Source of the DNA: Stigmatella erecta
GTDB taxonomy: Bacteria; Myxococcota; Myxococcia; Myxococcales; Myxococcaceae
Assembly: GCF_900111745.1 (NCBI RefSeq)
Contig: NZ_FOIJ01000010.1
Coordinates: 186,001 to 250,000 of the forward strand
Direction of reading: 5' to 3'
DNA length: 64,000 bases
Both the position numbers and the translations under genes were made by a program. This document shows, one piece after another, positions 28,268 to 36,199 of the stretch (its first letter is position 1; each line of letters begins with the position of its first letter). The notes below the pieces were generated by a model. The model had not been told where the DNA came from, made no database searches, and saw only the letters and a program-made list of their open reading frames with translations.

Positions 28268-28801
28268 ATGCGGCTGGAGCTTTGGCTTGGAGACATCACG
28301 GCGGTGGCGGCGGACGCCATCGTCAACGCGGCGAACAGCTCCCTGCTGGGCGGAGGGGGCGTGGATGGCGCCATCCACCGCGCGGCGGGGCCGGCGTTGC
28401 TGGAGGAGTGCCGCACGCTGGGCGGGTGCCCTACGGGCGAGGCGCGCATCACCCGGGGCTACCGGCTGCCCGCGCGCCACGTCATCCACACGGTGGGCCC
28501 GCGCTGGCAGGGCGGGGAGCGGGGCGAGCCCGCGCTGTTGGCGCGCTGCTACCAGAGCGTCTTCGCGCTCGTGGAGGCGCACGGGCTGCGCACGGTGGCC
28601 TTTCCCTCCATCTCCACGGGCATCTACGGGTACCCCCTGGCGCAGGCCGCGCGCATCGCGCTGCGGGAGATCCACGCGGCGCTCGCGCGGCTGCCTGGGG
28701 TGGAGAAGGTGACGGCGGTGCTCTTCAGCCCGGTGGACCTGGACGTGTACCGGCAAGCGCTGGCGGACGTGTCCGGGGGCCGGGGAGGCGTGCCCGGGTG
28801 A
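28268..28801 (+). CDS. macro-domain protein (O-acetyl-ADP-ribose deacetylase family)
   Basis: 177 residues comprising one macro domain. The ADP-ribose-binding signature is complete: [19 protein letters not shown], the [16 protein letters not shown] catalytic loop, HTVGP, and the phosphate loop [11 protein letters not shown]. This matches the YmdB/MacroD type, which hydrolyses O-acetyl-ADP-ribose and mono-ADP-ribosyl groups. ATG 28268 has AAAGGAG eight bases upstream. The next gene, a methyltransferase, starts inside its stop (GTGA), so the two are translationally coupled. Confidence 0.95.
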   Translation: MRLELWLGDITAVAADAIVNAANSSLLGGGGVDGAIHRAAGPALLEECRTLGGCPTGEARITRGYRLPARHVIHTVGPRWQGGERGEPALLARCYQSVFALVEAHGLRTVAFPSISTGIYGYPLAQAARIALREIHAALARLPGVEKVTAVLFSPVDLDVYRQALADVSGGRGGVPG

Positions 28802-29613
28802 GCGAGGCTCCCGAGCGCCGGACGCGGGGCCGCACGTCCCGCTCGCGGCTCCAGGCGCTGGATGCGTACCTCGTGCACGCCGAGCGTCCACTGCTGGAAC
28901 GGCAGGACGGACCGTGGGACGAGGCCGCCTTCCTGGACGTGGGCTTCGGCGAGCACCCGTGGACGACGCTGGAGAGCGCCGAGGCGTTCCGGGCGCTGAA
29001 CCCCCGGCTGCGCGTCATCGGCGTGGAGGCGGATCCCGCGCGGGCGGCGGCGGCGGCCCCCCACGCGGCGGCGCACACCCACTTCCGGCACGGGGGCTTC
29101 GGCTGGGCGCGCGAGGCGGGGCAGCCGGTCCGGCTCGTGCGGGCGATGAACATCCTGCGCCAGTACCGCCCCGAGGAGGCCGCGGCGGCGCACGCGGAGC
29201 TGGGCCAGGCGCTGCTGCCCGGGGGGCTCCTGGTGGAGGGCAGCACGGATGGCCCGGGGGGCATCACCGTGGCGTACCTGCTGCGGCGGGAGGAAGGGGG
29301 GCTGCACCGCGAGGCGCTGCTCTTCCACACGGACTTCCACCAGGGCTTCGCGCCGCTGCTCTTCCGGGACTGGCTGCCGGTGGACTGGCGCCGGCGCCTG
29401 ACGCGGGGCTCGGCGCTGCAGGACTTCTTCGCGGCCTGGACGGCGGCGTGGACCGAGGCCCGGGCCCACGGGGCGAGCGCCCCCGCGGCGGGCTTTCTCC
29501 AGGGGGCGCGGCGGCTGGCCCGCACCTGTCCGGGCGTCAGCCCCGAGCCGTGGCTGTGGGAGCGGGGCTACCTGCGCTGGCAGCCCCCGGGAGGGGTGCC
29601 CCGCCCGGGCTAA
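28798..29613 (+). CDS. class I SAM-dependent methyltransferase-like protein
   Basis: 271 residues from GTG 28798, overlapping the macro-domain stop. A Rossmann-type SAM site is visible: [20 protein letters not shown] as a modified motif [14 protein letters not shown] as the acidic strand-2 loop, and [12 protein letters not shown] near motif IV. Another [14 protein letters not shown] segment fits motif V/VI. The substrate is unknown. Coupling to an ADP-ribosyl hydrolase is notable but may be chance. Its stop overlaps the stop of the convergent membrane-protein gene. Confidence 0.8.
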   Translation: MSEAPERRTRGRTSRSRLQALDAYLVHAERPLLERQDGPWDEAAFLDVGFGEHPWTTLESAEAFRALNPRLRVIGVEADPARAAAAAPHAAAHTHFRHGGFGWAREAGQPVRLVRAMNILRQYRPEEAAAAHAELGQALLPGGLLVEGSTDGPGGITVAYLLRREEGGLHREALLFHTDFHQGFAPLLFRDWLPVDWRRRLTRGSALQDFFAAWTAAWTEARAHGASAPAAGFLQGARRLARTCPGVSPEPWLWERGYLRWQPPGGVPRPG

Positions 29614-30170
29614 CCGCGGCCCGCGCCCGCATATAATGATGCGGGGGCCTCCAGGGCCGCCGGGGGCTCCGCCACCACCGGGGAGACCGGGGCCCACATG
29701 TGGACCCGGCCCACCAGCGTGAAGAGAACCTCGCACATCAACGCACACATGAACCAGTAGGGGGCGTAGTCGAGGCGAATCAGCCCGTGCACGCTGGCCC
29801 ACGAGGCGGAGTAGTCCCAGGGGCAGAGGCCCACCACGGCGACCAGGACGGCGCCGGTGGTGTACTCCACCGTGAAGCACAGGAGCATGCCCAGGGTGGC
29901 GCGCACCAGCCGGCTCAGCCCGGCGCGCTTCATCACCCTCACGAGCTGCTCGCCCAGCAGCAGGCCCGTGCCCCAGATGGGGTGCATCCACAGGTAGGAG
30001 TAGCCGCGCAGCCGCAGGTCCCCGGCGCCCGTGGCCAGGTCCACCAGCGAGGTGAAGAGGCACTCGATGCACCAGCCCACCAGGCCGTAGACGATGAAGC
30101 GGGCCACGGGGCCCAGCGGCTGCCCTCGGGCCCCTGGCGGCGTCTCGCTTCTGCTTCCCCGTCCGATCAT
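29610..30170 (-). CDS. multi-pass membrane protein of the CmpB/DUF1113 family
   Basis: 186 residues with about four to five membrane helices. Sequence hallmarks resemble Pfam ABC_trans_CmpB (DUF1113): GWCIECLF in the first helix, YSYLWMHPIWGTGLLLGE, VEYTTGAVL and WDYSASWASVHGLIRLDY. The 'ABC transporter' label is historical; no ATPase or transport role is shown. ATG 30170 was chosen because GGAGG lies six bases upstream and the helices start soon after; the frame stays open to 30287. Divergent from a sigma-54-type promoter at 30239. Confidence 0.8.
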   Translation of the reverse strand: MIGRGSRSETPPGARGQPLGPVARFIVYGLVGWCIECLFTSLVDLATGAGDLRLRGYSYLWMHPIWGTGLLLGEQLVRVMKRAGLSRLVRATLGMLLCFTVEYTTGAVLVAVVGLCPWDYSASWASVHGLIRLDYAPYWFMCALMCEVLFTLVGRVHMWAPVSPVVAEPPAALEAPASLYAGAGRG

Positions 30171-30238
30171 CCCTGGCCTCCCCGCGCCGAAGCTGAGAGG
30201 CAAAATGGTTTCCCTGCGTGGGTACCGCAAGGTCCACC

Positions 30239-30254
30239 CGGGACGGAACTTGCG
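30239..30254 (+). promoter_or_regulatory. sigma-54 (-24/-12) promoter candidate
   Basis: CGGGACGGAACTTGCG has GG (30240-30241) and GC (30252-30253) with exactly ten bases between, ACG after the GG block, and a perfect TTGC. Three consensus positions differ. Predicted start is near 30265, about 50 bases before the ATG at 30317. Confidence 0.55.
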
Positions 30255-30316
30255 TGAAAAAAGAAAAACCGGGCAGACTGTCAACACTTCCTCACACTTG
30301 CCCGGAGCCCCCAGTC

Positions 30317-30745
30317 ATGACGCAGGACGCCCCCCGCCCCAAGCGTGGCCTCAAGCGGCCCATCGAAGTGGTCCGTGCCGAGCTGCTCAAGGACGCCGAC
30401 ACCAAGCGCATCGCCAAGTCGGTGGGCATGGAGCTGGAGGCGTACGTGGAGCTGGTGCTCGAGTACGCCCAGGACAAGGACAAGGACCCGATGATCGCGG
30501 TGGTGAGCGACGAGGAGCTCCACGCCAAGGGCTTCCAGACGCCCACCAACGAGGACGTGGCGAAGCTGCTCACCAAGGCCGCCAAGGGCGAGCTGGGGGT
30601 GAACGAGGAGTTCGAGAAGTCGGAGTTCTCCAGCGCCCGCACGCCCAAGGGCCCCTCCCTGACGGGTGAGGCGGCCAACCCCTCCGGGCTCAAGACGGAC
30701 CCCGCGCTGCTGGAGCAAATCAAGAAGAACAGCTCGAAGGGCTAG
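30317..30745 (+). CDS. hypothetical protein, 142 residues, charged and helical
   Basis: Begins MTQDAPRPKRGLKRPIEVVR. An N-terminal half of predicted helices (KDADTKRIAKSVGMELEAYV, LVLEYAQDKDKDP) is followed by a polar, probably flexible tail. No signal peptide or membrane helix and no recognised family. ATG 30317 has GGAG about ten bases upstream. It sits behind a sigma-54-like promoter and 110 bases before the amphipathic protein gene; the trinucleotide context CCAGTC directly precedes both ATGs. Possibly a two-gene transcript ending at the terminator at 31345. Confidence 0.7.
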   Translation: MTQDAPRPKRGLKRPIEVVRAELLKDADTKRIAKSVGMELEAYVELVLEYAQDKDKDPMIAVVSDEELHAKGFQTPTNEDVAKLLTKAAKGELGVNEEFEKSEFSSARTPKGPSLTGEAANPSGLKTDPALLEQIKKNSSKG

Positions 30746-30855
30746 GATCAGGAAAGTGAAACCGGGAGGAAACCTTTATTCGGGCCCCCCGACAATTCAA
30801 TCAAAGCTGCACCCCCTTCCAAAAACCCTTCAAGAGTTCGAAAGCGAGTCCAGTC

Positions 30856-31305
30856 ATGGGCGGAGTCATCAAGGCTGTCGGTAACGCGGTGGGCAAGGTC
30901 GCCGAGACGGTTGGCAACGTGGCCGGCAAGGTCGCCGAGGTCGCCAAGGGCGTCGTGAACATCGGTTCGCAGGTCCTCAACTTCGCCAGCCAGGGCCTGA
31001 GCGCCCTGACCCAGCCCATCAAGGACCTGGCGGGCGGGTTCCTGGACAAGCTCCCGTTCGGCCTGGGCAACATGCTCAAGCCCCTGGCCAACGGCCTCAT
31101 CGACAACGCGGCCTCGTTCCTGTCCGGTCCGGTGAACGCCGGCGTGGGCCTGCTCAGCAAGGCGCTGCCCACGGTGAGCAAGATCGCCGACTTCGCCAGC
31201 ACCATCAAGGGTGTGGCGGACCAGGTGGGCGCGCTGGCCAACCCCCAGGCGCAGAGCAACTTCGCCAACACGATCGCCAGCGCCCACGCGCAGCACATCT
31301 TCTAG
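30856..31305 (+). CDS. amphipathic Gly/Ala-rich protein, 149 residues, function unknown
   Basis: Opens MGGVIKAVGNAVGKVAETVG, with the quasi-repeat GNxxGKVAE occurring twice, then hydrophobic/polar alternation throughout (GLSALTQPIKDLAGGFLDKL, NGLIDNAASFLSGPVNAGVG). No Cys, few aromatics, no standard signal peptide. The composition is that of amphipathic helices that could associate with membranes or assemble. A strong terminator follows. It resembles neither a known enzyme nor a transporter; a small pore-forming or structural role is speculation. Confidence 0.72.
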   Translation: MGGVIKAVGNAVGKVAETVGNVAGKVAEVAKGVVNIGSQVLNFASQGLSALTQPIKDLAGGFLDKLPFGLGNMLKPLANGLIDNAASFLSGPVNAGVGLLSKALPTVSKIADFASTIKGVADQVGALANPQAQSNFANTIASAHAQHIF

Positions 31306-31344
31306 TGCTTCGCGCCCTGTAAAGGCGCGGTGGTTCACAAAGCG

Positions 31345-31384
31345 AGGGCCTGTCCCGATGAGGGACGGGCCCTTCGCCTTTTTG
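31345..31384 (+). terminator. strong rho-independent terminator
   Basis: AGGGCCTGTCCC (31345-31356) pairs with GGGACGGGCCCT (31362-31373), with one T-G wobble and a five-base loop, followed by a T-rich run ending in ttttt. It ends the 30317-31305 transcript. Confidence 0.85.
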
Positions 31385-31420
31385 GGCGCCGAGGGCCGCC
31401 GGTAGACTCCCGGCCCCACC

Positions 31421-34400
31421 ATGGCCACCTACCCAGAGTCTCCCCGGGAAGCCTTCCAGCAGCTGCGCGCCCTGTCCGAGCGGCTCGCCGTGCCCGAGCA
31501 CCGTCCCCAGGCGCTCGCCGCGTTGAGGGCGCTGGCGGAGCTGTCGCGCGGCAAGCCCGAGGGGGCCCCGCTGCGGCTCACCTCGGTGGTGGTGGCGGTG
31601 GGCTCCTCGCAGGAGCGGCTGGAGCTGCTGCTCTTGCCCTCCATCTTCGCCCCCGAGGCCTGGGCGCACACCTTCCTGGAGGGGCTGCTCAAGGTGCCCC
31701 TGGACGAGTACGCGGGAAAGCGGCTCGTGGAGGTGGGCTCGGGCTCGGGGTGGATCTGCCTGGCCCTGGCCCGCTTCACCCGGCTGGCGCACGTGCTGGG
31801 GGTGGACCTGAACCCGCATGCGGCGCCCCTGGCGTGGTGCAACGCCTGGCTCAACGGGGACGAGGCGCTGGTGGCGCGGCTGTCCTTCGGCGAGAGCGAC
31901 CTGCTGCGCGAGGTGCCCGCCCCGCAGCCGTGGGACTTCGTGGTGGGGTGCATTCCCCAGGTGCTGCGCGGCGAGGGGTTGCCCGAGGAGGTGTCCCAGG
32001 CGGATGAGCAGGCCCTCTACGACTTGTCCAACTACTGCGCGATCCAGAACGTCTACGAGGACCACTTCGGCCTGGGGCTCAACGCGCGGCTGCTGGACGA
32101 AGTCCCCGAGCGCCTGGCGCCCGAGGGGCGGCTGCTGCTCAACCTCGCGGGGCGGCCCGGGCGGGCCATCATCGAGCGCATGTTCACCCGGCGGGGCTTC
32201 ACCACCCGGGTGCGCGTGGCCCGGCGGGTGATGCAGGCGGCGGACACGGACATCCGCCCGCTGGTGGCGCTGGAGCAGCGCACGCGCAGCGAGTTCGAGT
32301 TCTTCATGGAGGCGCACAGCCCCGAGCCCCTGCGGGCCTCCACCGCGCTGGGGTGGCTGTCGGCGGGCCACCCCATCTGGCACGAGGTGGCGGTGTGGGA
32401 GGCGCGGCTGGCGCTGCCCCGCGAGACGCTGGCGCTGCGCGCGGCCCTGCGCGAACTGGGCGCCTCCCGGTTGCAGGAGGAGCTGGACCTGGCGAACGCC
32501 CCGCCCGAGCAGCTCGGCTTCGTGGCGGCGCTCGCCGAGCGCCTGGCCCACACGCCCTTGTTGCCCTATGCGCACGAGGCGGGGGACGGCACCCTGCGCC
32601 AGCTCGTGGCGCGCTACCTGGGGCGCTTCTTCGACCTGCGGCTGTCGGAGGAGGAGATCTTCGTCGCGCCCGAGCGCGAGCAGGCCGTGTACTCGCTCCT
32701 GCTGTCCACCTGTGACGAGGGGGACGGGGTGCTGGTCTCCCACAACTTGCACGCCGAGTACGCGCCGGTGCTGGACAAGGCGGGGGTGCGCGTCACCGTC
32801 ACCAACAACTCGCTGGGAGAGATTCGCCAGCTGCTCGGCGCCTTCGACGTGAAGGTGGTGCTGCTGGCGGTGGAGCCGGGCGAGCGGACGAACATGGCGG
32901 AGCTGCGCGGCATCCTGGAGGAGGCGGCGCGGCGCGGCATCCTCGTGGTGCTCGACGAGAGCGCCTTCTTCAACATCACCGCCGAGGTGGAGCCCCGCAC
33001 GCTCTTCGAGTTCCTCGCCCGGGAGCCGCACCCCTCGCACCTGGTGGTGCTGTACGGGCTCATCAAGAACGCCGTCTTCCCGGACTGGGAGCTGACGCTG
33101 CTGTTGCCGGTGCCCGCGCCCCTGCGGGCCGCGCTGGAGGTGGCGGCGGAGGTGACGTACTCGCGCATCAGCACGCTGGTGCAGTGGTTCTACGAGCGCA
33201 CCTTCGCGGAGCTGCTCTCCTTCCGCATCGCCTTCACCGAGCCGCCGCCGCCGCCTGCGCGCGGGGAGCCCGCCGTGCCGCCCCCGCGCTCCCGGCGCAT
33301 CGCGCGGCTGGGAGACTTTCCCGCCTTCGCGCCCCGGGTGTTCCGCGAGGAGGACCCGGAGCTCATCCGCCTGGACTACGGGGAGAACGAGTCCCCGCTG
33401 CCCGCGCCGCTGATGGAGGGGCTGGTGGCGGCCTGCGCGGCGCCGAGGGACGCGGGCGCGCAGCATGGGCTGGCGGAGGCCGTGGCCGCCTTCCTGCTGG
33501 AGACGCGCGGGGTGCGCTACGAGCCCGGGGACATCACCCTGGCGCCCGGCGTGTGGCCGCTGATGCACCACGTGGGGGTGGCGCTGCGCCGGGTGCTGGG
33601 GCGTGCGCCGCGCGTCTTCCTGGCGAGCCCCTGCTACGGGGTGCTGCCCCCCACGTGGGCCGCGGTGGGCGCGGCGCTGGACGTGGCGCCGCTGAGCGCA
33701 CTGCCGGAGCGCCGGGGGACGAGCGCCCCGGACGTGGTGGTCATCTCCCAGCCGGCGAACCCCGGGGGCAGCTACCTGTCGCACGAGGAGCTGGTGGCGC
33801 TGGCCACCTACGTGGTGGAGCAGCGCTGCTGGCTGGTGTCGGACGAAATCTTCGGGCTGGTGAACCTGAGCCACCCGGCGGCGGAGACGGCGCACGGGCC
33901 GGTGGGGCTGGAGGCGACGGTGCCGGGCATCGGGGCGCGCACGGTGGTGCTCGGAGGCCTGTCCAAGGAGTTCGCCGCCGGCGGGCTGCGCGTGGGGTGG
34001 ATGGCGGCGAGGGACCGGGCGCTGACGGAGGCGGTGCGGCAGAGCGCGCCCGGGGTGATGCACCTGGCCACGGCGCGGGCGGCCTCGCGGCTCTATGCGG
34101 CGTATGCGCGGGGGCCGGACGGCAAGCTGCTCTACCCGGAGCGCCACCAGGCGCTGCGGGAGTTCCTCGCGCACATGCGCCGCGACCTGGCCGAGAAGCG
34201 GGCGCTGCTGGCCGAGGTGCTGCCCCGCGAGGGCGAGGAGGAGACGGTGCAGGCCGGCGGGCTCTTCCTCGCGCCCCGGATGACGTCCTGGCTGGGGCGG
34301 GAGGTGGACGGCGTGCGGCTGACGCGGGAGAACCTCCCGGCGGTGGTGTACGCGCACACGCACGTGGTGCTCAACGGCGGGGCGTGGTGTGGGGACCCGG

Positions 34401-34492
34401 AGCGGGTGCGCGCGGTGTTCTCGCTGCCCCGCGAGAAGCTGCAGCAAGCGCGCGAGCGGCTAGAGGCCTTCTGCCGGAAGCTTCGCGGATAA
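31421..34492 (+). CDS. plant-type methionine S-methyltransferase homologue (methyltransferase plus two aminotransferase-like domains)
   Basis: 1023 residues, close to plant MMT (about 1070-1090). The N-terminal SAM methyltransferase has motif I VEVGSGSGW (about 103) and GVDLNPHAAPLAW. It carries blocks I recognise from plant MMT: VGCIPQVL, LSNYCAIQNVYEDHFGLGL and MQAADTDI. A first aminotransferase-like domain (about 370-615) has LYGLIKNAVFPDWEL, matching the plant GLVKNKVYSDLEV block. A second (about 645-1020) keeps fold type I PLP residues: SQPANPGGSY, VSDEIFG and Lys 849 in GGLSKEFAAGGLRVGW. As I recall the plant protein, its corresponding segment lacks this Lys. Family reaction: AdoMet plus methionine gives S-methylmethionine. 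Retained PLP chemistry would suggest a second activity, which is inference. It is monocistronic. Confidence 0.88.
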   Translation: MATYPESPREAFQQLRALSERLAVPEHRPQALAALRALAELSRGKPEGAPLRLTSVVVAVGSSQERLELLLLPSIFAPEAWAHTFLEGLLKVPLDEYAGKRLVEVGSGSGWICLALARFTRLAHVLGVDLNPHAAPLAWCNAWLNGDEALVARLSFGESDLLREVPAPQPWDFVVGCIPQVLRGEGLPEEVSQADEQALYDLSNYCAIQNVYEDHFGLGLNARLLDEVPERLAPEGRLLLNLAGRPGRAIIERMFTRRGFTTRVRVARRVMQAADTDIRPLVALEQRTRSEFEFFMEAHSPEPLRASTALGWLSAGHPIWHEVAVWEARLALPRETLALRAALRELGASRLQEELDLANAPPEQLGFVAALAERLAHTPLLPYAHEAGDGTLRQLVARYLGRFFDLRLSEEEIFVAPEREQAVYSLLLSTCDEGDGVLVSHNLHAEYAPVLDKAGVRVTVTNNSLGEIRQLLGAFDVKVVLLAVEPGERTNMAELRGILEEAARRGILVVLDESAFFNITAEVEPRTLFEFLAREPHPSHLVVLYGLIKNAVFPDWELTLLLPVPAPLRAALEVAAEVTYSRISTLVQWFYERTFAELLSFRIAFTEPPPPPARGEPAVPPPRSRRIARLGDFPAFAPRVFREEDPELIRLDYGENESPLPAPLMEGLVAACAAPRDAGAQHGLAEAVAAFLLETRGVRYEPGDITLAPGVWPLMHHVGVALRRVLGRAPRVFLASPCYGVLPPTWAAVGAALDVAPLSALPERRGTSAPDVVVISQPANPGGSYLSHEELVALATYVVEQRCWLVSDEIFGLVNLSHPAAETAHGPVGLEATVPGIGARTVVLGGLSKEFAAGGLRVGWMAARDRALTEAVRQSAPGVMHLATARAASRLYAAYARGPDGKLLYPERHQALREFLAHMRRDLAEKRALLAEVLPREGEEETVQAGGLFLAPRMTSWLGREVDGVRLTRENLPAVVYAHTHVVLNGGAWCGDPERVRAVFSLPREKLQQARERLEAFCRKLRG

Positions 34493-34498
34493 GCCCGC

Positions 34499-34538
34499 CG
34501 GAAAGAAAAGACCCCAGCCACCGGAAGGTGCTGGGGTC
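34499..34538 (-). terminator. terminator of the lipoprotein gene
   Basis: GACCCCAGCCACC (34510-34522) pairs with GGTGCTGGGGTC (34527-34538) around a GGAA tetraloop, with one bulged C. On the minus strand it is followed by TTTTCTTTCC, so it should end the transcript of the lipoprotein gene at 34563. On the plus strand no T run follows. Confidence 0.8.
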
Positions 34539-34562
34539 CCAAACCGCGGGAGCGGGGTTGGC

Positions 34563-34961
34563 TTAGCGGGTGCGGCTGAGGCGGTAGGCCTCGCGGATGC
34601 TCTCGTCGCCAATGGACACGCCGCAGTCCTCGCTGATAGCGGCCAGGTGGGTGAGGATGCAGCCGGCGAACGCGGCGGAGAACTGATCCTCGGTGGCGGG
34701 GGTGCAGGCCGACAGGCCCGAGATGCAATCGCCGAAGTCCTTGATCTTGTCTTTCTCGCTGTCCGAACAGGACTTGACGGCCTCCTCGCACTGCTCAATG
34801 TCGGCTTCCGTGGGCTCCTCGTAGGGCTCGCCGTCGGAGCAGGCCTTGCCCTTCTCGTAGAAGTCCTTGCTGCTGTCCTTCAGATCATCACACACATCAT
34901 CGCCGCCACAACCCGCCAACACCAGGCACGCCACCGCGAACATCGAAGCCAACTTCTTCAT
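34563..34961 (-). CDS. Cys-rich lipoprotein, 132 residues
   Basis: ATG 34961 has GGAG eight bases upstream. A lipoprotein signal peptide (MKKLASMFAVACLVLAGC, lipobox LAGC) precedes a short acidic, helical protein with several Cys (VCDDLKD, KACSDG, QCEEAVKSCSD, DCISGLSACT, GCILTHL, EDCGV) spaced to form disulfides. Expected at the periplasmic side of a membrane. No family recognised. It has its own terminator. Confidence 0.85.
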   Translation of the reverse strand: MKKLASMFAVACLVLAGCGGDDVCDDLKDSSKDFYEKGKACSDGEPYEEPTEADIEQCEEAVKSCSDSEKDKIKDFGDCISGLSACTPATEDQFSAAFAGCILTHLAAISEDCGVSIGDESIREAYRLSRTR

Positions 34962-35060
34962 GTCGAAGACTCCAGGAAAAAAAGGGTGCAGCGCGCCCAT
35001 GCTAGCGCGCACCGGGTGTCTGGCGAGAAATGGACACGCGGGCCCTCGCGGCAGGAGTGC

Positions 35061-35633
35061 TTACGGGGGGAGGATGTGGATGTTGAACCGGGAGGAGCGT
35101 CCATCCTGCCGCGACAGGTCCACGCCGTTCTTGTTGTACTCGTGGGAGGTGATGTTGAAGCCGCCCGCCTTCCGGCCAAAGCTCTGGTTGGTCACGTAGT
35201 AGCGCTCGTTGGGGTACCCCGGCACGGGTTTGCCGTGGTACCGCTCGCGCAGGTCGGCGTGAATCCGGGCCAGGTCGTTCTTCGGCACCGTCACGGTGCC
35301 GTACATGTCCCCCTTGCCCCCGGCGGCCGACGACAGCTTGTTGTCGATCTGCGTGAGGTTCTGGTTGAACCGGCGGTCCGGATCAAAGGTCTTGGGGCCC
35401 GTGGGCTTCTTCGGGCCGACGGTCTCCCAACCATCGTTGTCCGCGGGCGGAGGGCTGGTGCGCGGCTGCGGGGTGCTGGGGCCCGGCGAGCGGGTGTCGA
35501 AGGTGTCCCGGCCCGGGCTGCGAGGGGTGGTCGGCGCGGGGCTCTGGAGGGGCCGGGGCTGGACCTGAGGGCTCGTCCGAGGGGGAGAGAAGGAAGGGGT
35601 CAGGTTCTTGGGGGAGAAGTTCAGGCGGGGCAT
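35061..35633 (-). CDS. proline-rich protein with C-terminal globular domain, possible effector
   Basis: 190 residues. The first 80 are Pro/Ser/Thr-rich and disordered (for example SPKNLTPSFSPPRTSPQVQP). The last 110 look folded, with DMYGTVTVPKNDLARIHADL, ERYYVTNQSFGRKAGGFNI and a closing SRFNIHILPP. No signal peptide or membrane helix. ATG 35633 has GGAGG six bases upstream. A disordered leader followed by a small domain is common in secreted effectors and toxins, but no toxin family was recognised. A sigma-54-like element lies about 43 bases upstream. Confidence 0.7.
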   Translation of the reverse strand: MPRLNFSPKNLTPSFSPPRTSPQVQPRPLQSPAPTTPRSPGRDTFDTRSPGPSTPQPRTSPPPADNDGWETVGPKKPTGPKTFDPDRRFNQNLTQIDNKLSSAAGGKGDMYGTVTVPKNDLARIHADLRERYHGKPVPGYPNERYYVTNQSFGRKAGGFNITSHEYNKNGVDLSRQDGRSSRFNIHILPP

Positions 35634-35675
35634 GGTGGGCCTCCAAATCAGCGGCAGTCCGTGCAGGAGGCCTAT

Positions 35676-35691
35676 TGCGCTTTGTGTGCCA
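35676..35691 (-). promoter_or_regulatory. possible sigma-54 promoter of the proline-rich protein
   Basis: On the minus strand TGGCACACAAAGCGCA has a perfect TGGCAC -24 element and GC ten bases after GG. The -12 element is GCGCA rather than TTGCA, so it would be weaker than the one at 4051. Confidence 0.4.
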
Positions 35692-35826
35692 GGCGGCGCG
35701 CCCGAGGGGACTCTCACGGAACGCCGTGAAAACGCACCTTTGCGCGAGGGCTGGTGACCGCGAGGGCCTCCTCCCCTGGTGACGGGTGTCTCCGCGCTGA
35801 TGACGGTGGGCACCAGCCATCGCGGC

Positions 35827-35937
35827 TCAGAGCCGCTGGAGGAAGGAGAGCAGATCCGCCTTCTGGGCCGGGCTGAGCGCTTCGGGAGGGCCGCCCGGGA
35901 CGCGAGGCGGGTGGACCGGGGGCCGGGTGAATTGATT
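35827..35937 (-). pseudogene. possible cytochrome-c-type gene remnant (C-terminal tail only)
   Basis: The minus-strand frame ending at 35827 reads EALSPAQKADLLSFLQRL, which resembles the usual last helix of diheme cytochrome c peroxidase-like proteins. No CxxCH or upstream domain is present, and the frame runs into the promoter of the small gene at 35987. Probably the degraded end of a lost gene. The rest of the 353-base gap 35634-35986 holds the promoters listed and nothing else recognisable. Confidence 0.3.
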
Positions 35938-35965
35938 GACTACATTTGTAGTCACTGCGTACTGT
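35936..35965 (+). promoter_or_regulatory. promoter with BlaI/CopY-type palindromic operator
   Basis: GACTACA-TT-TGTAGTC (35938-35953) is a perfect inverted repeat with the TACAnnTGTA core bound by BlaI/MecI/CopY-family repressors. It overlaps a likely -35, TTGACT (35936-35941), with -10 TACTGT (35960-35965) after 18 bases. Bound repressor would block the promoter. No BlaI-family gene lies in this window. Confidence 0.65.
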
Positions 35966-35986
35966 CCCGGTGCGAGGAGCCCTCTC

Positions 35987-36193
35987 ATGTCGAAGCCGCT
36001 CACCCTGATCCTGTTCTGGCTGTTGGCCGTGGCCCCCGCATCCGCGCAGCAGAGCGTCCTCAAGGACCCGTGGATCCAGCTCAACTACGGCTCCGGCAAG
36101 GACGTCAGCGACGAGACGGGGGAGGATGGGCGGGAGCCGCTGCGGATCCGCTGGTACGGCGGCAGCTTCATCGAGGTGCCCGTCTGGAGGTGA
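35987..36193 (+). CDS. small secreted protein, 68 residues
   Basis: ATG 35987 has GAGG seven bases upstream. Signal peptide PLTLILFWLLAVAPASAQQ, cleavage probably after ASA. The mature part is about 47 residues, hydrophilic, ending RWYGGSFIEVPVWR. No family recognised. It is the only gene directly behind the BlaI/CopY-type operator, so expression may respond to cell-wall or metal stress; that is inference from the operator class. It is convergent with the TetR gene, seven bases apart. Confidence 0.65.
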   Translation: MSKPLTLILFWLLAVAPASAQQSVLKDPWIQLNYGSGKDVSDETGEDGREPLRIRWYGGSFIEVPVWR

Positions 36194-36199
36194 CGCCGC

